From contig NZ_LT594324.1 in the NCBI RefSeq assembly GCF_900089605.1, positions 2,976,001-3,040,000 on the forward strand: DNA of 64,000 nt. The letters run 5' to 3'. Shown here piece after piece: positions 1 to 8,525 of the stretch; positions within the stretch are counted from its first letter, which is position 1; the number at the start of each line of letters is the position of its first letter. The stretch is from Micromonospora narathiwatensis (GTDB taxonomy: Bacteria > Actinomycetota > Actinomycetes > Mycobacteriales > Micromonosporaceae). The translations under genes were made by a program, and so were the position numbers. The notes under the pieces were generated by a model, which did not search any database, was not told the origin of the DNA, and saw nothing but the letters and a program-made list of their open reading frames with translations.

Positions 1-704
1 CCCGGCGCCGCGAGATAGACGTGATGGCAGCCGGCGATGTCCGGGTTCTCCGGATGCACCGGGTCGAGCTGCTCGGTCACCGCGTCCATGATGGCCAGTC
101 CGGCGTCCAGCATCCGCTGTCGGAGCCGCGCGTCCGTCGGGGTGAACGCGATGCCGAGCTGGTCGAGCCCGAGGATGGCGTAGAAGTTGCCGCCGAACGC
201 GAGATCGAGGGTGAGCGTACCCAGCCCCGGCACCTCGACCGTCGCGTCCAGCTCGTGCACGTACGCGGCGACGTTCCGCAACGTGACCGATTCGGCACGC
301 CCGTCACGTACGGCGACCTCGGCGACCACCAGGCCGGCGGGCGTGTCGAGCCGGATCTCGGTCACCGGCTCGGTGACGGGCACCATGCCGGTCTCCACCA
401 GCACGGTGGCCACCCCGATGGTGCCGTGCCCGCACATCGGCAGGCACCCGCTCACCTCGATGTACAGCACACCCCAGTCGGCATCCGGACGGGTGGGTGG
501 TTGCAGGATGGCCCCACTCATGGCCGCGTGGCCGCGGGGCTCGTACATCAGCAGCGTACGGATGTGGTCGAGATGGTCGAGGAAGTACTGGCGGCGTTCG
601 GCCATCGAGTTGCCGGGGATGACACCGACGCCGCCGGTGATCACCCGGGTCGGCATGCCCTCGGTGTGCGAGTCGATCGCGTGGAACACCCGATTGGTGC
701 GCAC
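1..704 (-). CDS. 4-hydroxyproline 2-epimerase (proline racemase family), 3' end outside window
   Basis: Proline racemase-fold enzyme, expected to convert trans-4-hydroxy-L-proline to cis-4-hydroxy-D-proline, the first step of hydroxyproline catabolism. About 234 residues are visible. The start is a GTG (reads MRTNRVFHAIDSHTEGMPTR) preceded by a GAGAGGG ribosome site, 18 bp after the lyase gene stop. The first catalytic cysteine is in MCGHGT (C91); the second, expected near residue 240-250, lies beyond the left edge, as does the stop. The conserved DSHTEGMPTR and FGGNFYA segments fit the family. The neighbouring lyase and D-hydroxyproline dehydrogenase genes favour hydroxyproline over proline as substrate, but epimerases and 3-hydroxyproline dehydratases of this fold are separated only by the second active-site residue, which cannot be seen here. 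Confidence 0.9.
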   Translation of the reverse strand, partial: MRTNRVFHAIDSHTEGMPTRVITGGVGVIPGNSMAERRQYFLDHLDHIRTLLMYEPRGHAAMSGAILQPPTRPDADWGVLYIEVSGCLPMCGHGTIGVATVLVETGMVPVTEPVTEIRLDTPAGLVVAEVAVRDGRAESVTLRNVAAYVHELDATVEVPGLGTLTLDLAFGGNFYAILGLDQLGIAFTPTDARLRQRMLDAGLAIMDAVTEQLDPVHPENPDIAGCHHVYLAAP

Positions 705-722
705 GTGTCTACCGCCCTCTCA

Positions 723-1619
723 CTACCGGCATCCGGCCGCGATCGCCTTTTCGGTGGCCTCCCGGACGGCGCGCTCCTGCTCGGCGGTGAGCGGCACCCG
801 GGGCGGGCGGCAGGGCCCACCGTACCGGCCGACGATGTCCATGGACAGCTTGATCGCCTGGACGAACTCCGTCTTCGAGTCCCAGCGCAGCAGTGCGTGC
901 AGCGTCCGGTAGAGCGGCAGCGCGGTGGCCAGGTCACCGCTGGTGGCGGCGTTGAACAGTTGCACGCTCGCCCGCGGCAGCGCGTTGACGTACCCCGCGA
1001 CCCAGCCCCGCGCTCCGCCGAGGGCCACTTCCAGTGCGACGTCGTCGGCGCCGATGAGCACGTCGAGGTCCGGGGCCAACTCGGTGATCTCGTAGGTCCG
1101 ACGGACGTCGCCGGAGAACTCCTTGACGCCCACGATCAGGCCCTCGCCGCTCAGCCGGGCGAGCAGGGCCGGCGTCAGATTGACCTTGGTGTCGATCGGG
1201 TTGTTGTACGCCACCACGGGGATCCCGACCTTCGCGACCTCGCGGTAGTGCTCGACGACGGCCCGCTCGTCGGCCCGGTAGGCGTTCGGCGGCAGCAGCA
1301 TGACCGCCGCGCAGCCGGCCTCGGCGGCGTCCTCGGCCCACCGCCGCGCCTCCAACGCGCCGTACGCGGCGATGCCGGGCATCACGGTGAAACCGTCCGG
1401 GGCGGCGTCGACCGCCGTACGCACCACGGCGCTGCGTTCCTTCTCGGTCAGCGTCTGGTATTCCCCCAGCGACCCGTTCGGGGTCACGCCGTCACAGCCC
1501 TCGGCGGCCAACCACCGGACGTGCTCGGCGAAGCGATCGAGGTCGACCCCCAGCCCGTCATCGAAGGGCAGCGCCGTGGCGACCAGCACTCCGTGCCATG
1601 GCTTCAATCGCGCGTGCAT
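723..1619 (-). CDS. Dihydrodipicolinate synthase-family lyase, probable pyrroline-4-hydroxy-2-carboxylate deaminase
   Basis: A 298-residue class I aldolase-fold enzyme of the DapA/N-acetylneuraminate lyase family. In hydroxyproline clusters this family deaminates delta1-pyrroline-4-hydroxy-2-carboxylate to alpha-ketoglutarate semialdehyde. Visible family signatures are TPNGSLGE (phosphate/carboxylate loop), the tyrosine in VVAYNNP and the Schiff-base lysine in GVKEFSGD. The frame is open upstream to 1694, but the ATG at 1619 (MHARLKPWHG) has AAGGAG placed seven bases before it, so that start is chosen. It is the first gene of the leftward half-operon, followed after 18 bp by the epimerase. 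A biosynthetic DapA is less likely given the catabolic neighbours. The semialdehyde dehydrogenase expected to complete the path is not in the window. Confidence 0.88.
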   Translation of the reverse strand: MHARLKPWHGVLVATALPFDDGLGVDLDRFAEHVRWLAAEGCDGVTPNGSLGEYQTLTEKERSAVVRTAVDAAPDGFTVMPGIAAYGALEARRWAEDAAEAGCAAVMLLPPNAYRADERAVVEHYREVAKVGIPVVAYNNPIDTKVNLTPALLARLSGEGLIVGVKEFSGDVRRTYEITELAPDLDVLIGADDVALEVALGGARGWVAGYVNALPRASVQLFNAATSGDLATALPLYRTLHALLRWDSKTEFVQAIKLSMDIVGRYGGPCRPPRVPLTAEQERAVREATEKAIAAGCR

Positions 1620-1717
1620 CCGGTACTCCTTGTCCCCTGGTCGCTTGTGTCCCAAGCCGAAGCCGAACGACTCGGCCCCCGTCGTCGCGGGCAACTCACC
1701 CGGCGGCGAGGGCGTAC

Positions 1718-1728
1718 AATGTCACACT
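1718..1728. promoter_or_regulatory. Candidate operator in the divergent hydroxyproline promoter region
   Basis: The bases AATGTCACACT form an imperfect palindrome with a TGT-N-ACA core, sitting in the 233 bp between the divergent lyase and dehydrogenase genes. TACAAT just before and overlapping it (1715-1720) resembles a -10 box for rightward transcription. TGTNACA-type cores are seen in operators of several GntR-family regulators, but no regulator gene is present in the visible part of the cluster. This is an inference from symmetry and position only. Confidence 0.3.
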
Positions 1729-1852
1729 ACAACAGCGCAAGCAAACGACTCCAGCCGCAACGCCGCATCGAGGTGCACATGCCCGACCACCCTCCCGCGC
1801 CCGTCGGCGTGGCTGCGCGCCGCCGCGACAGCCGAGCACCGGCGGCCGCGTC

Positions 1853-3049
1853 GTGACCCGGCACGACCACCGCACCGCCGGCACGACCAGTCCTGATCTC
1901 GTCGTCGTCGGAGCTGGAATCGTAGGCGCGGCGTGCGCCTACCACGCCACCCGAGCCGGCCTGTCGGTCACCGTCATCGATCGAGGACCGATCGCCGGCG
2001 GAACCACCGGGGCCGGCGAGGGGAACATCCTGGTATCCGACAAGGAACTCGGCCCCGAACTGGACCTCGCGCTGCTGTCGAACCAGCAGTGGCGGGCCCT
2101 GGCCGACCTGCCGCTCGACGGCACGACGTTCGGTCGCGCGGTGGAGCTCGAAACCAAAGGCGGCCTTGTCGTGGCAACCGGCCAGGCACCCCTGGACGCT
2201 ATGCAGCGGCTCGCCGGAAAGCAACAGGCGCTCGGGGTCGAGACGCTCGCCGTACCCGCGTCCGACCTGCGCGAACACGAACCGCATCTGGCCGACGACC
2301 TGGCCGGCGGATACCTCTACCCGCAGGACATGCAGGTGCAACCGATGCTCGCCGCGGCACACCTGCTCCGGCTCGCCAGGCAGCGGGGCGCGACCGTGCT
2401 GCCGCACCAGCCGGTGACCGGCTACCTGCGCGACGGCGACCGGGTGGTGGGCGTCCGCACGCCACACGGTGACATTTCCAGCGGCGCCGTCCTCAACGCC
2501 GCCGGCACCTGGGCCGGTGAACTCGCCGCCCTCGCCGACGTACGCGTTCCGGTGGCCCCGCGCCGCGGCTTCATCCTGGTCACCGAGCCCCTGCCGCCGA
2601 TCATCCGGCACAAGGTGTACCTCGCCGACTACGTCGCCGACGTCGCCAGCGACTCCGCCGCCCTGCAGACCTCGACCGTCGTCGAAGGGACCCGCGCCGG
2701 CACCGTGCTCGTCGGCGCCAGTCGCGAGCGGGTCGGCTTCGACCGCACGTTCTCGCTGCCCGCGCTCCGGGCACTCGCCCGCGGAGCCGTACGGCTGTTC
2801 CCCAGACTCGCCGAGGTCTCGGCGATCCGTGCCTACCGCGGGTTCCGCCCGTACTGCCCCGACCACCTCCCGGTGATCGGACCGGACCCGCGCGCCCCCG
2901 GCCTCCTCCACGCCTGCGGCCACGAGGGGGCCGGCATCGGCCTGTCCATGGGTACCGGCCGACTCGTCGCCCAGGTCCTGGCCGGCGACCAGCCCGACCT
3001 CGACCTGCACCCGTTCCGGCCCGACCGCTTCACGGAGGCCCCCGCATGA
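1853..3049 (+). CDS. FAD-dependent oxidoreductase, D-hydroxyproline dehydrogenase beta-type subunit
   Basis: A 398-residue DAO-superfamily flavoprotein. It is expected to oxidise cis-4-hydroxy-D-proline to the pyrroline as the catalytic subunit of a hetero-oligomeric dehydrogenase (LhpB-like in pseudomonads). The N-terminal Rossmann motif VVVGAGIVGAACAY, the ribose-binding D in VIDRG and the EGNILVSDKE segment are visible. The C-terminus carries the GYLYPQD and GFRPYCPDHLPVIGP elements typical of glycine/sarcosine/proline oxidases. The open frame extends upstream to 1598; the GTG at 1853 (VTRHDHR) is chosen because upstream residues lack homology-like composition. A 25-codon frame starting at 1779 ends on this GTGA. 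It is followed by the ferredoxin-like subunit with an ATGA overlap, so the three subunits are translationally coupled. Confidence 0.88.
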   Translation: MTRHDHRTAGTTSPDLVVVGAGIVGAACAYHATRAGLSVTVIDRGPIAGGTTGAGEGNILVSDKELGPELDLALLSNQQWRALADLPLDGTTFGRAVELETKGGLVVATGQAPLDAMQRLAGKQQALGVETLAVPASDLREHEPHLADDLAGGYLYPQDMQVQPMLAAAHLLRLARQRGATVLPHQPVTGYLRDGDRVVGVRTPHGDISSGAVLNAAGTWAGELAALADVRVPVAPRRGFILVTEPLPPIIRHKVYLADYVADVASDSAALQTSTVVEGTRAGTVLVGASRERVGFDRTFSLPALRALARGAVRLFPRLAEVSAIRAYRGFRPYCPDHLPVIGPDPRAPGLLHACGHEGAGIGLSMGTGRLVAQVLAGDQPDLDLHPFRPDRFTEAPA

Positions 3050-3315
3050 CAAGCCCCGCCCGGTTCGACATCACGTTCGACGGCGAACCGATCGCCTGCC
3101 GCGACGGCTGGACGGTCGGCGCCGCCCTCACCGCCGCCGGTGTCCGGTCCTGGCGGACCACCCGGCACGGACAGCGTCCGCGTGGCCTCTTCTGCGGCAT
3201 CGGCGTCTGCTTCGACTGCCTGATCACCGTCAACGGACAGCCCTCGGTGCGGGCCTGCCTGGCGCCCGCCCGGCCGGGCGACGACGTACGCAGCCAGCTC
3301 GGAACCGGACAGTGA
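3046..3315 (+). CDS. (2Fe-2S)-binding small subunit, D-hydroxyproline dehydrogenase gamma type
   Basis: An 89-residue plant-ferredoxin-like protein. It is expected to bind one [2Fe-2S] cluster and relay electrons between the two flavoprotein subunits of the hydroxyproline dehydrogenase (LhpF-like). Cluster ligands are seen in CGIGVCFDC plus a downstream cysteine in VRACLAPA, the usual CxxxxCxxC...C spacing. Its start overlaps the upstream stop as ATGA and its own TGA overlaps the GTG start of the next subunit. Small length and operon position match the middle subunit of sarcosine-oxidase-like complexes. Confidence 0.9.
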   Translation: MTSPARFDITFDGEPIACRDGWTVGAALTAAGVRSWRTTRHGQRPRGLFCGIGVCFDCLITVNGQPSVRACLAPARPGDDVRSQLGTGQ

Positions 3316-4784
3316 GCGCCCCCAGCGTCGACGTCGCCGTCGTCGGAGCCGGGCCGGCCGGCCTCGCGGCGGCGCTGGCCGCGGCCGAGGCCGGGGTGGT
3401 CGTGGCGCTCATCGACGCCGGAGTCCGCGCCGGCGGGCAGTACTGGCGGTCACCGGCGCCCGGCGCCGGCCGGTTCACGCCGAACACGCTGCACCACTCC
3501 TGGCGCCGCTTCACCGACACCACGGCCCGGCTGGACCGGCTCGCCGACCAGCGCAAGCTCCAGCGCTTCGCCGAGCACCACGTCTGGTCCGTCGAACGCG
3601 TCGACGACCGGTGGGCGATCCACTGCCTGGTGGGCCCGGAGCCCCGGCAGCATCCCGGCCGGCCACCGGTCACCATCCGGGCCCGCCGGCTGATCCTCGC
3701 CACCGGCGCGTACGACCGGCAGCTGCCGTTCCCCGGCTGGGACCTGCCCGGGGTGCTGACCGCCGGCGGGGCGCAGGCGCTGCTGAAGGGCCACCTCGTC
3801 GTAGCCGGGGCGACCGCCGTGGTGGCGGGCACCGGCCCCTTCCTGCTGCCGGTGGCCACGGGCCTCGCCCGCCACGGCGCCCGGGTCCGGGCCGTCGTCG
3901 AGGCCAACACCCCGCTCGGCTTCGCCCGCGCACCTCGCGCGCTGCTCGGCGCCGTGCGCAAGGTGGGCGAGGCGTCGGCGTACGCGGCCCAGCTCGCCCG
4001 GCACCGGGTCGCGGTACGGCACCGGCACATCGTCACGCGGGCCGTCGGGACCGACCGGTTGACCGGGGTGGTGGTCGCCCGACTCGGCCGGGACGGACGC
4101 CCCGAGGCGCACACCGAGCGAACCGTCGAGTGCGACCTGCTCGCCGTCGGGTGGGGCTTCACCCCGCAGCTCGACCTGCACCTGCAGGTCGGCTGCGCCA
4201 CCCGGATGGACGTGGACTCAAGCCTGGTGGTGGCCGTCGACGACCGCCAGGGGACCACCGTCGACGGGGTCTGGGCCGCCGGCGAGTCCACCGGCATCGG
4301 CGGTGCCGACCTCGCGTCGATCGAGGGTGCCGTCGCGGGCCGGACGGCGGCCGGTTCGCTCGGCGTGCCGCCCGACCCGGCCGCGCTTGCCCGGCTGCTT
4401 CGGCGGCGGGCCGCCCTGCGCCGCTTCGCCGAGGTGATGCACCGCGTCTATCCCGTGCCGTCCGGCGCGCTCGACGGTCCGACCGACGACACCCTGCTGT
4501 GCCGGTGCGAGGAGGTGACCGTCGGGGCGGTCCGCCAGGCCGTCGACGATCTCGGCGCCACCGATCCGCGCACCGTCAAGCTGCTCGCCCGCCCGGGCAT
4601 GGGCTGGTGCCAGGGCCGGGTGTGTGGCTTCGCCACGGTCTGCCTGACGGCCCACCAACTGCGGCGCCCCCCGACGCCGGAGGATCTGCGCGCCTTCGCC
4701 CAACGGCCGATCGCCGCGCCCACCCCCCTCGGTCAGCTGGCGATGCCGTCGGACGAGGGTGACCCGCGCGGCGACGGCGGGTAG
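3312..4784 (+). CDS. FAD/NAD(P)-binding oxidoreductase with C-terminal [2Fe-2S] domain, dehydrogenase alpha type
   Basis: A 490-residue pyridine-nucleotide-disulphide-reductase-like protein expected to be the electron-accepting subunit of the D-hydroxyproline dehydrogenase (LhpE-like). It has an N-terminal FAD motif VVGAGPAGLAAAL, a second dinucleotide site near VVAGTGPFLLPVA, the ATGAYDRQLPFPGW element and a late GVWAAGESTGIGGADLA FAD segment. The C-terminal 90 residues hold a BFD-like [2Fe-2S] domain with CRCEEVT and GWCQGRVCG cysteines. The start is GTG, sharing GTGA with the preceding stop. The gene ends the rightward half-operon and faces an inverted-repeat terminator. Confidence 0.88.
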   Translation: MSAPSVDVAVVGAGPAGLAAALAAAEAGVVVALIDAGVRAGGQYWRSPAPGAGRFTPNTLHHSWRRFTDTTARLDRLADQRKLQRFAEHHVWSVERVDDRWAIHCLVGPEPRQHPGRPPVTIRARRLILATGAYDRQLPFPGWDLPGVLTAGGAQALLKGHLVVAGATAVVAGTGPFLLPVATGLARHGARVRAVVEANTPLGFARAPRALLGAVRKVGEASAYAAQLARHRVAVRHRHIVTRAVGTDRLTGVVVARLGRDGRPEAHTERTVECDLLAVGWGFTPQLDLHLQVGCATRMDVDSSLVVAVDDRQGTTVDGVWAAGESTGIGGADLASIEGAVAGRTAAGSLGVPPDPAALARLLRRRAALRRFAEVMHRVYPVPSGALDGPTDDTLLCRCEEVTVGAVRQAVDDLGATDPRTVKLLARPGMGWCQGRVCGFATVCLTAHQLRRPPTPEDLRAFAQRPIAAPTPLGQLAMPSDEGDPRGDGG

Positions 4785-4804
4785 GCGCGGTCGCGCGAAC
4801 GGCC

Positions 4805-4831
4805 CCGCGCGCCGCCGGCCCCGGCGCGCGG
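4805..4831. terminator. Bidirectional hairpin between convergent genes
   Basis: A perfect 10-bp GC stem (CCGCGCGCCG with its complement) and a 7-base loop lie in the 55 bp between the rightward dehydrogenase stop and the leftward alpha-galactosidase remnant. There is no U-tract, as is common in high-GC actinobacteria. Confidence 0.6.
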
Positions 4832-4839
4832 TCCCCGCC

Positions 4840-5552
4840 TCACCGGGCGGGCGGCTCGCCGACGGCGTCCAACCGGACCAGAACGGCCTGCTCGGGGGCG
4901 AGCAGCGGTGGTGGCAGCCCCAGCACGCCGAACACGTGACCGCCGACGTCGACCGACCCCGCCGCGTACCACGCGGGGTCGGACCGGCCACTGGTGGCAG
5001 GCGGCCCGATCTGGTCGAGGACCGTGACCCGGTACGAGCGGCGCGGGTCGAGCCCCGGCATCCGCCACGGAGCCGGCACGGCGTCCACGGAGGTGGCCAG
5101 CTGCACGTAGGCGAACACCGCGGCCGAACGGTCCGGCGACACCACGCCGTGTGCCCAGGCCGACGGGTCCGGGTGGTCGACGCGGACCACGGTTCCGGCG
5201 TGCAGCAGCGGGCGCAGGTCCCGATACAGGGCGATCGCCCGGCGCAACCGCCGCCGTTCCTCCTCGGTGACGGTGGAGACGTCCCATTCCAGGCCGAGGT
5301 GGCCGAAGATCGCCGTCGCCAGACGGAAGGACAGGTCGTGGGTACGCGAGGTGGTGTGCGAGCGCGACGGCCCGACATGGGAGCCGATCAGCTCCGGGGG
5401 GAGGAACAGTCCCGTCCAGCGCTGGATGGCCTGGCGCTCCAGCGCGTCGTTGCAGTCGCTCGCCCACACCCCGCGTACGCCGGCCCGGCGGCCACGGCAC
5501 CGGGCACGACGAGTGCACCGAGCGCGATGGCGGCCGAGAAACGCCTGGCCAT
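4840..5552 (-). pseudogene. Alpha-galactosidase (GH36-type) C-terminal remnant joined out of frame to a signal peptide
   Basis: The reading frame from about 5478 to the stop at 4840 encodes roughly 210 residues resembling the C-terminus of GH36 alpha-galactosidases: the SDCNDALERQAIQRWTG, LIGSHVGPSRSHTT and RTHDLSFRLATAIFGHLG stretches are characteristic. Full enzymes run about 700 residues, so the catalytic barrel is missing. Upstream, an ATG at 5552 with a GGAGGGAG ribosome site begins a clean secretion signal (MARRFSAAIALGALVVPG, ending AYA-G). That signal is in a different frame and meets the galactosidase part near 5471-5478. The structure looks like a deletion or recombination scar between two genes. 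No function is expected. Confidence 0.75.
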
Positions 5553-5776
5553 AGCGGCTCCCTCCGTTTTCTGGACGCGATGGATCCACGACGGTGCCCG
5601 CCGCCGGGCGATCACCACCGCGAAAGGAATCTTGTTCCAGAATTGCATTGCCGCATTCACCAAGATAACTATCCACACTTGTCGCGGCTTTCTGCCGGCG
5701 GATCGAACCACTGTCGCATTGACAGCCGCGCCATTCCCCGTGAGCGATTCGCGCCGGTGATTCGGGCACGCAAAGA

Positions 5777-5806
5777 GTGGTGGGCCGGCGATTGCCGGCC
5801 CACCAC
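5777..5806 (-). terminator. Perfect 13-bp hairpin terminator
   Basis: GTGGTGGGCCGGC pairs exactly with its complement across a GATT loop, 27 bp past the stop of the M64 peptidase gene. The surrounding 250 bp (5553-5830) are distinctly AT-richer than the genes and hold no convincing coding frame. They would contain the former promoter of the galactosidase remnant. Confidence 0.8.
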
Positions 5807-5832
5807 GTGTTCCTTATTGCCGCGACAGCCCG

Positions 5833-8430
5833 CTACAGGGCGGCGCAGTCACCGCTCTTGACACCGTTCACCGTGTTCGGCGCGCCGAAGTCCTTGACCG
5901 CCGCGCTGTTGCCGGCGCAGTTCAGCGGACCGTTGACCCGGCTACCGACCAGGATCGGCCCGTAGGCGCCGGACAGCCGGCTGAACCGCTCGTTGGCGCT
6001 CACCTGGACGTTGTCCGAGACGGTCAGCGGGCCGTTGAAGGTGCTGCCGGCGATCGTCACGTCCCGGGTGGTCCCGTTGATCCGGGAACCGCCGTTCACC
6101 GTGCTGCCGAAGAGCTGCACCGCCTGGGCGCCGGCCGAGGCCAGCCCGCCGTTGATCGAGCTGTCGGTGACCACCAGCGAAGCGCCCGGCCGCACCGACA
6201 CCCCACCGTTCACCTGGGCGCCCTTGAGGCAGGTCACGCCCTCGCCGGCCACGACCCGCGACTGCTGGCCGGTCAGCGTCCTCGTGCAGTCGGGCGACGA
6301 GCCCGGCAGCACGGTGGCCCGGTAGGCGCTCGGCTCGCCGATGTTGCCGGCCGCGTCGATCGCCCGGTGCTCGACCAGGTGCGTGCCGAAGCCCGGCACG
6401 AACCCGCCGCTCGGGTGGTTGTCGGGCAGGGTCTGCTCGAACGCCGCCTTCGACAGCCCACCGGTGCCGAGGTTGCCGTACGTCAGGGCCTTGATGTTCG
6501 TGCCCGAGTGGCGGAACTGGAACGGCGATTCGGGCATCGGCTGCTCGGGGAAGCCGAAGTAGTTGAACCACCCGTCCTTGTCCAGCCGGAGCTGGCCGAC
6601 CACATAGCGGTCCTCGTCGTAGCCGGTGTGGTCGTCCTGCGGGTCCAGCCACATGTCCCAGCCGTCGAAGTACACCGGGTGCTCCAGGTTGCCCGCGAGC
6701 CGGGTCAGCGGCTCCGACAGCGTACGCGGCGCGGTCGGCATGGCATTGTCGACGGTCCATTCGATCCGGTCGGAGACGCCACCCGGATCGGCCGGGTCGG
6801 TCACCACCGCGGCCAGCTCGTGGGTGCCCGACGCCAGCTCCAGCGCGCCGAGGTCGAGGTCGCGGCTGTTGTGCGGGTTCGGCAGCGCCTCGCCGTCGAG
6901 CGACCAGGCCACGTCGAGGATCCGGTCCGCCGGGTGGTTGGTGCGCACGTAGACCACCTCGTCGCCGGCGACCGGCTGGGTGTTCGGCGTGGAGCCGGTG
7001 ATGGTCGCGGCCGGCGACGACGGCGTCGCCGTGGTGTCACCCACCGTCCACTGCCGGGTCTGCACGAACCGTGGCCCGTTGTAGCCCGAGTCGGTGGCCG
7101 TGTTACCGGTCGACGGGTTGCGGACCCAGTCGGTGCCGTCCGGCCCCACCGGGTCACGCACCTCGACGTGCACCACGGTCCCAGCGGGCAGGTTCAGCTC
7201 GCCGAGGTCGAGGTTGCTGCTGTTGTGCGTGTCGAGCACGGTGCCGTTCGGGCCACCGATTCGCCAGGTGACCTTCAGTTCGTGGTAGCGCGGCTGGCCG
7301 GGCTCGACCCACAGCACGCTGTCGGACGCCACCGTGCCCAGCGGGGTGTGCCGGACGTTCATCTGCCCGGAGTTACGCATGCCGGTCACCCGGGCGACCA
7401 TGTGCTCGAGGCCGATCTGGTCGAAGTCGAACCCGATCCAGCGCATCATCGAGTGCTCGCTCGGCCGGCGCTGGCCGCACGGGTACATGCCGCCGCCCTC
7501 GTGCGTTCCGATCGTGCCGCCGGAGAGGCTCTCCTCGCCGACCCAGCGCCACCACTTCTTCTGGTCCTCGACCATCTTCTGCGGATCGGTGTAGGTGGTG
7601 TGGTGGAAGCTGCTGGGCTCACCGCCGGTGTAGCAGGACCGCACCACGTCACGGGAGGAGTACGGGTACTCGTCGACCAACGTGCCGAGCGAGTGGCCGA
7701 TCTCGTGCAACGAGATCAGCGGGCCCTGCGGCGAGCCGCCCGAGGTCGTCGCCTGGGTGCCGCCGATCCCGCCGTAGGTGAACGTGTTGAAGATCGCCAA
7801 GGTCTGCAGATTCTGCGCCGTACGCGGGATACCCAGGACCGGCGCGACGTAGTTGTCGATGATCCGGTTGTGCGCCTGGTTCCCGGTCTCGCAGGGGTTG
7901 ACCCCGGCCGGGTAGTAGGCGGCGTAGTTCGCGCAGTTCACCGGCGCCCCGCCGTAGACGGTGCCGCGCGACAGCGGGTCGCTACAGCCATCCTGGTAGA
8001 TCATGCGCAGGGCGGTGTTCTTGGCGTTGATCGGCCCCTCACGCTGGCCGGTGTCGCGGATCGTGCCGTCCGGGTTGCGCACCCGGCCGTCCGGGTCGCA
8101 CCGGACGCCGTAGTCGATCGAGGCGATCTCCACCGCGTACACGTTGATGTAGTCGCGGTAGGTCCGGAACGGTTCCGTGGCCCACATGACGGCCAGGTTG
8201 CGGTCCACGTCCGCCAGGAAGAGCTTCTGCTGGTCCCACTGGTAGCCGTCACCGAGAATGATCAGATTCAGCCGCTCGGCCGCCGGCCCGGTGACCTGGA
8301 TCGGATGCACCTTCGGGTTGGGCAACGGCATCGGCGGGCCGTCCGCCGGAGCGCCGCTCGCCGGGCCGGCGCCGGTCAGCAGACCGGTCACCAGGGCGAG
8401 CGCCGCGAGTATCGCGACCTTGAATCTCAC
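5833..8430 (-). CDS. Secreted M64-family (IgA peptidase-like) zinc metallopeptidase with repeat tail
   Basis: An 865-residue exported protein. A signal peptide (MRFKVAILAALALVTGLL, cleavage near ASG-APA) is followed by a peptidase M64 domain (about residues 40-370) with zinc motif H242-E-I-G-H246 and the downstream LVDEY. Residues about 370-570 contain two similar beta-sandwich-like repeats; both carry a conserved N-x-x-x-L-D-L-G element. The last 160 residues carry short repeats with NGG or NGP every 18-25 residues (VNGG, INGG, VNGG, FNGP, VNGP), suggesting a small parallel beta-helix. The start is GTG with a GGTGGAG ribosome site. It is probably an extracellular protease acting on environmental protein; the M64 name does not prove IgA cleavage. 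Confidence 0.88.
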   Translation of the reverse strand: MRFKVAILAALALVTGLLTGAGPASGAPADGPPMPLPNPKVHPIQVTGPAAERLNLIILGDGYQWDQQKLFLADVDRNLAVMWATEPFRTYRDYINVYAVEIASIDYGVRCDPDGRVRNPDGTIRDTGQREGPINAKNTALRMIYQDGCSDPLSRGTVYGGAPVNCANYAAYYPAGVNPCETGNQAHNRIIDNYVAPVLGIPRTAQNLQTLAIFNTFTYGGIGGTQATTSGGSPQGPLISLHEIGHSLGTLVDEYPYSSRDVVRSCYTGGEPSSFHHTTYTDPQKMVEDQKKWWRWVGEESLSGGTIGTHEGGGMYPCGQRRPSEHSMMRWIGFDFDQIGLEHMVARVTGMRNSGQMNVRHTPLGTVASDSVLWVEPGQPRYHELKVTWRIGGPNGTVLDTHNSSNLDLGELNLPAGTVVHVEVRDPVGPDGTDWVRNPSTGNTATDSGYNGPRFVQTRQWTVGDTTATPSSPAATITGSTPNTQPVAGDEVVYVRTNHPADRILDVAWSLDGEALPNPHNSRDLDLGALELASGTHELAAVVTDPADPGGVSDRIEWTVDNAMPTAPRTLSEPLTRLAGNLEHPVYFDGWDMWLDPQDDHTGYDEDRYVVGQLRLDKDGWFNYFGFPEQPMPESPFQFRHSGTNIKALTYGNLGTGGLSKAAFEQTLPDNHPSGGFVPGFGTHLVEHRAIDAAGNIGEPSAYRATVLPGSSPDCTRTLTGQQSRVVAGEGVTCLKGAQVNGGVSVRPGASLVVTDSSINGGLASAGAQAVQLFGSTVNGGSRINGTTRDVTIAGSTFNGPLTVSDNVQVSANERFSRLSGAYGPILVGSRVNGPLNCAGNSAAVKDFGAPNTVNGVKSGDCAAL

Positions 8431-8456
8431 TGGCTCTCCACCTCACCTTCATCCTT

Positions 8457-8513
8457 GAGCCTCCGTGGGCGCCGGCCGGCCGACGTCGCGGCGCGCGGCG
8501 CCCACGGAGGCTC
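8457..8513 (-). terminator. 18-bp perfect hairpin between the two peptidase genes
   Basis: GAGCCTCCGTGGGCGCCG pairs without mismatch with its complement across a 21-base loop. It starts 13 bp past the S15 peptidase stop, so it should end transcription of that gene before the M64 gene. The two secreted peptidases are therefore probably separate transcripts. Confidence 0.85.
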
Positions 8514-8525
8514 CGTACTACTTCG

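Noticed and set aside
1779..1856. 25-codon frame ending on the start of the hydroxyproline dehydrogenase gene
   Set aside because: No ribosome site before the ATG, unlike the araD leader; arginine/alanine-rich composition is that of random GC-rich DNA, so it is mentioned but not called.
4840..5769. An intact 309-residue protein spanning the whole leftward frame over the alpha-galactosidase remnant
   Set aside because: The N-terminal third has no coherent composition and lies across an AT-rich non-coding stretch; only the part below about 5478 resembles GH36, so a remnant is the better reading.
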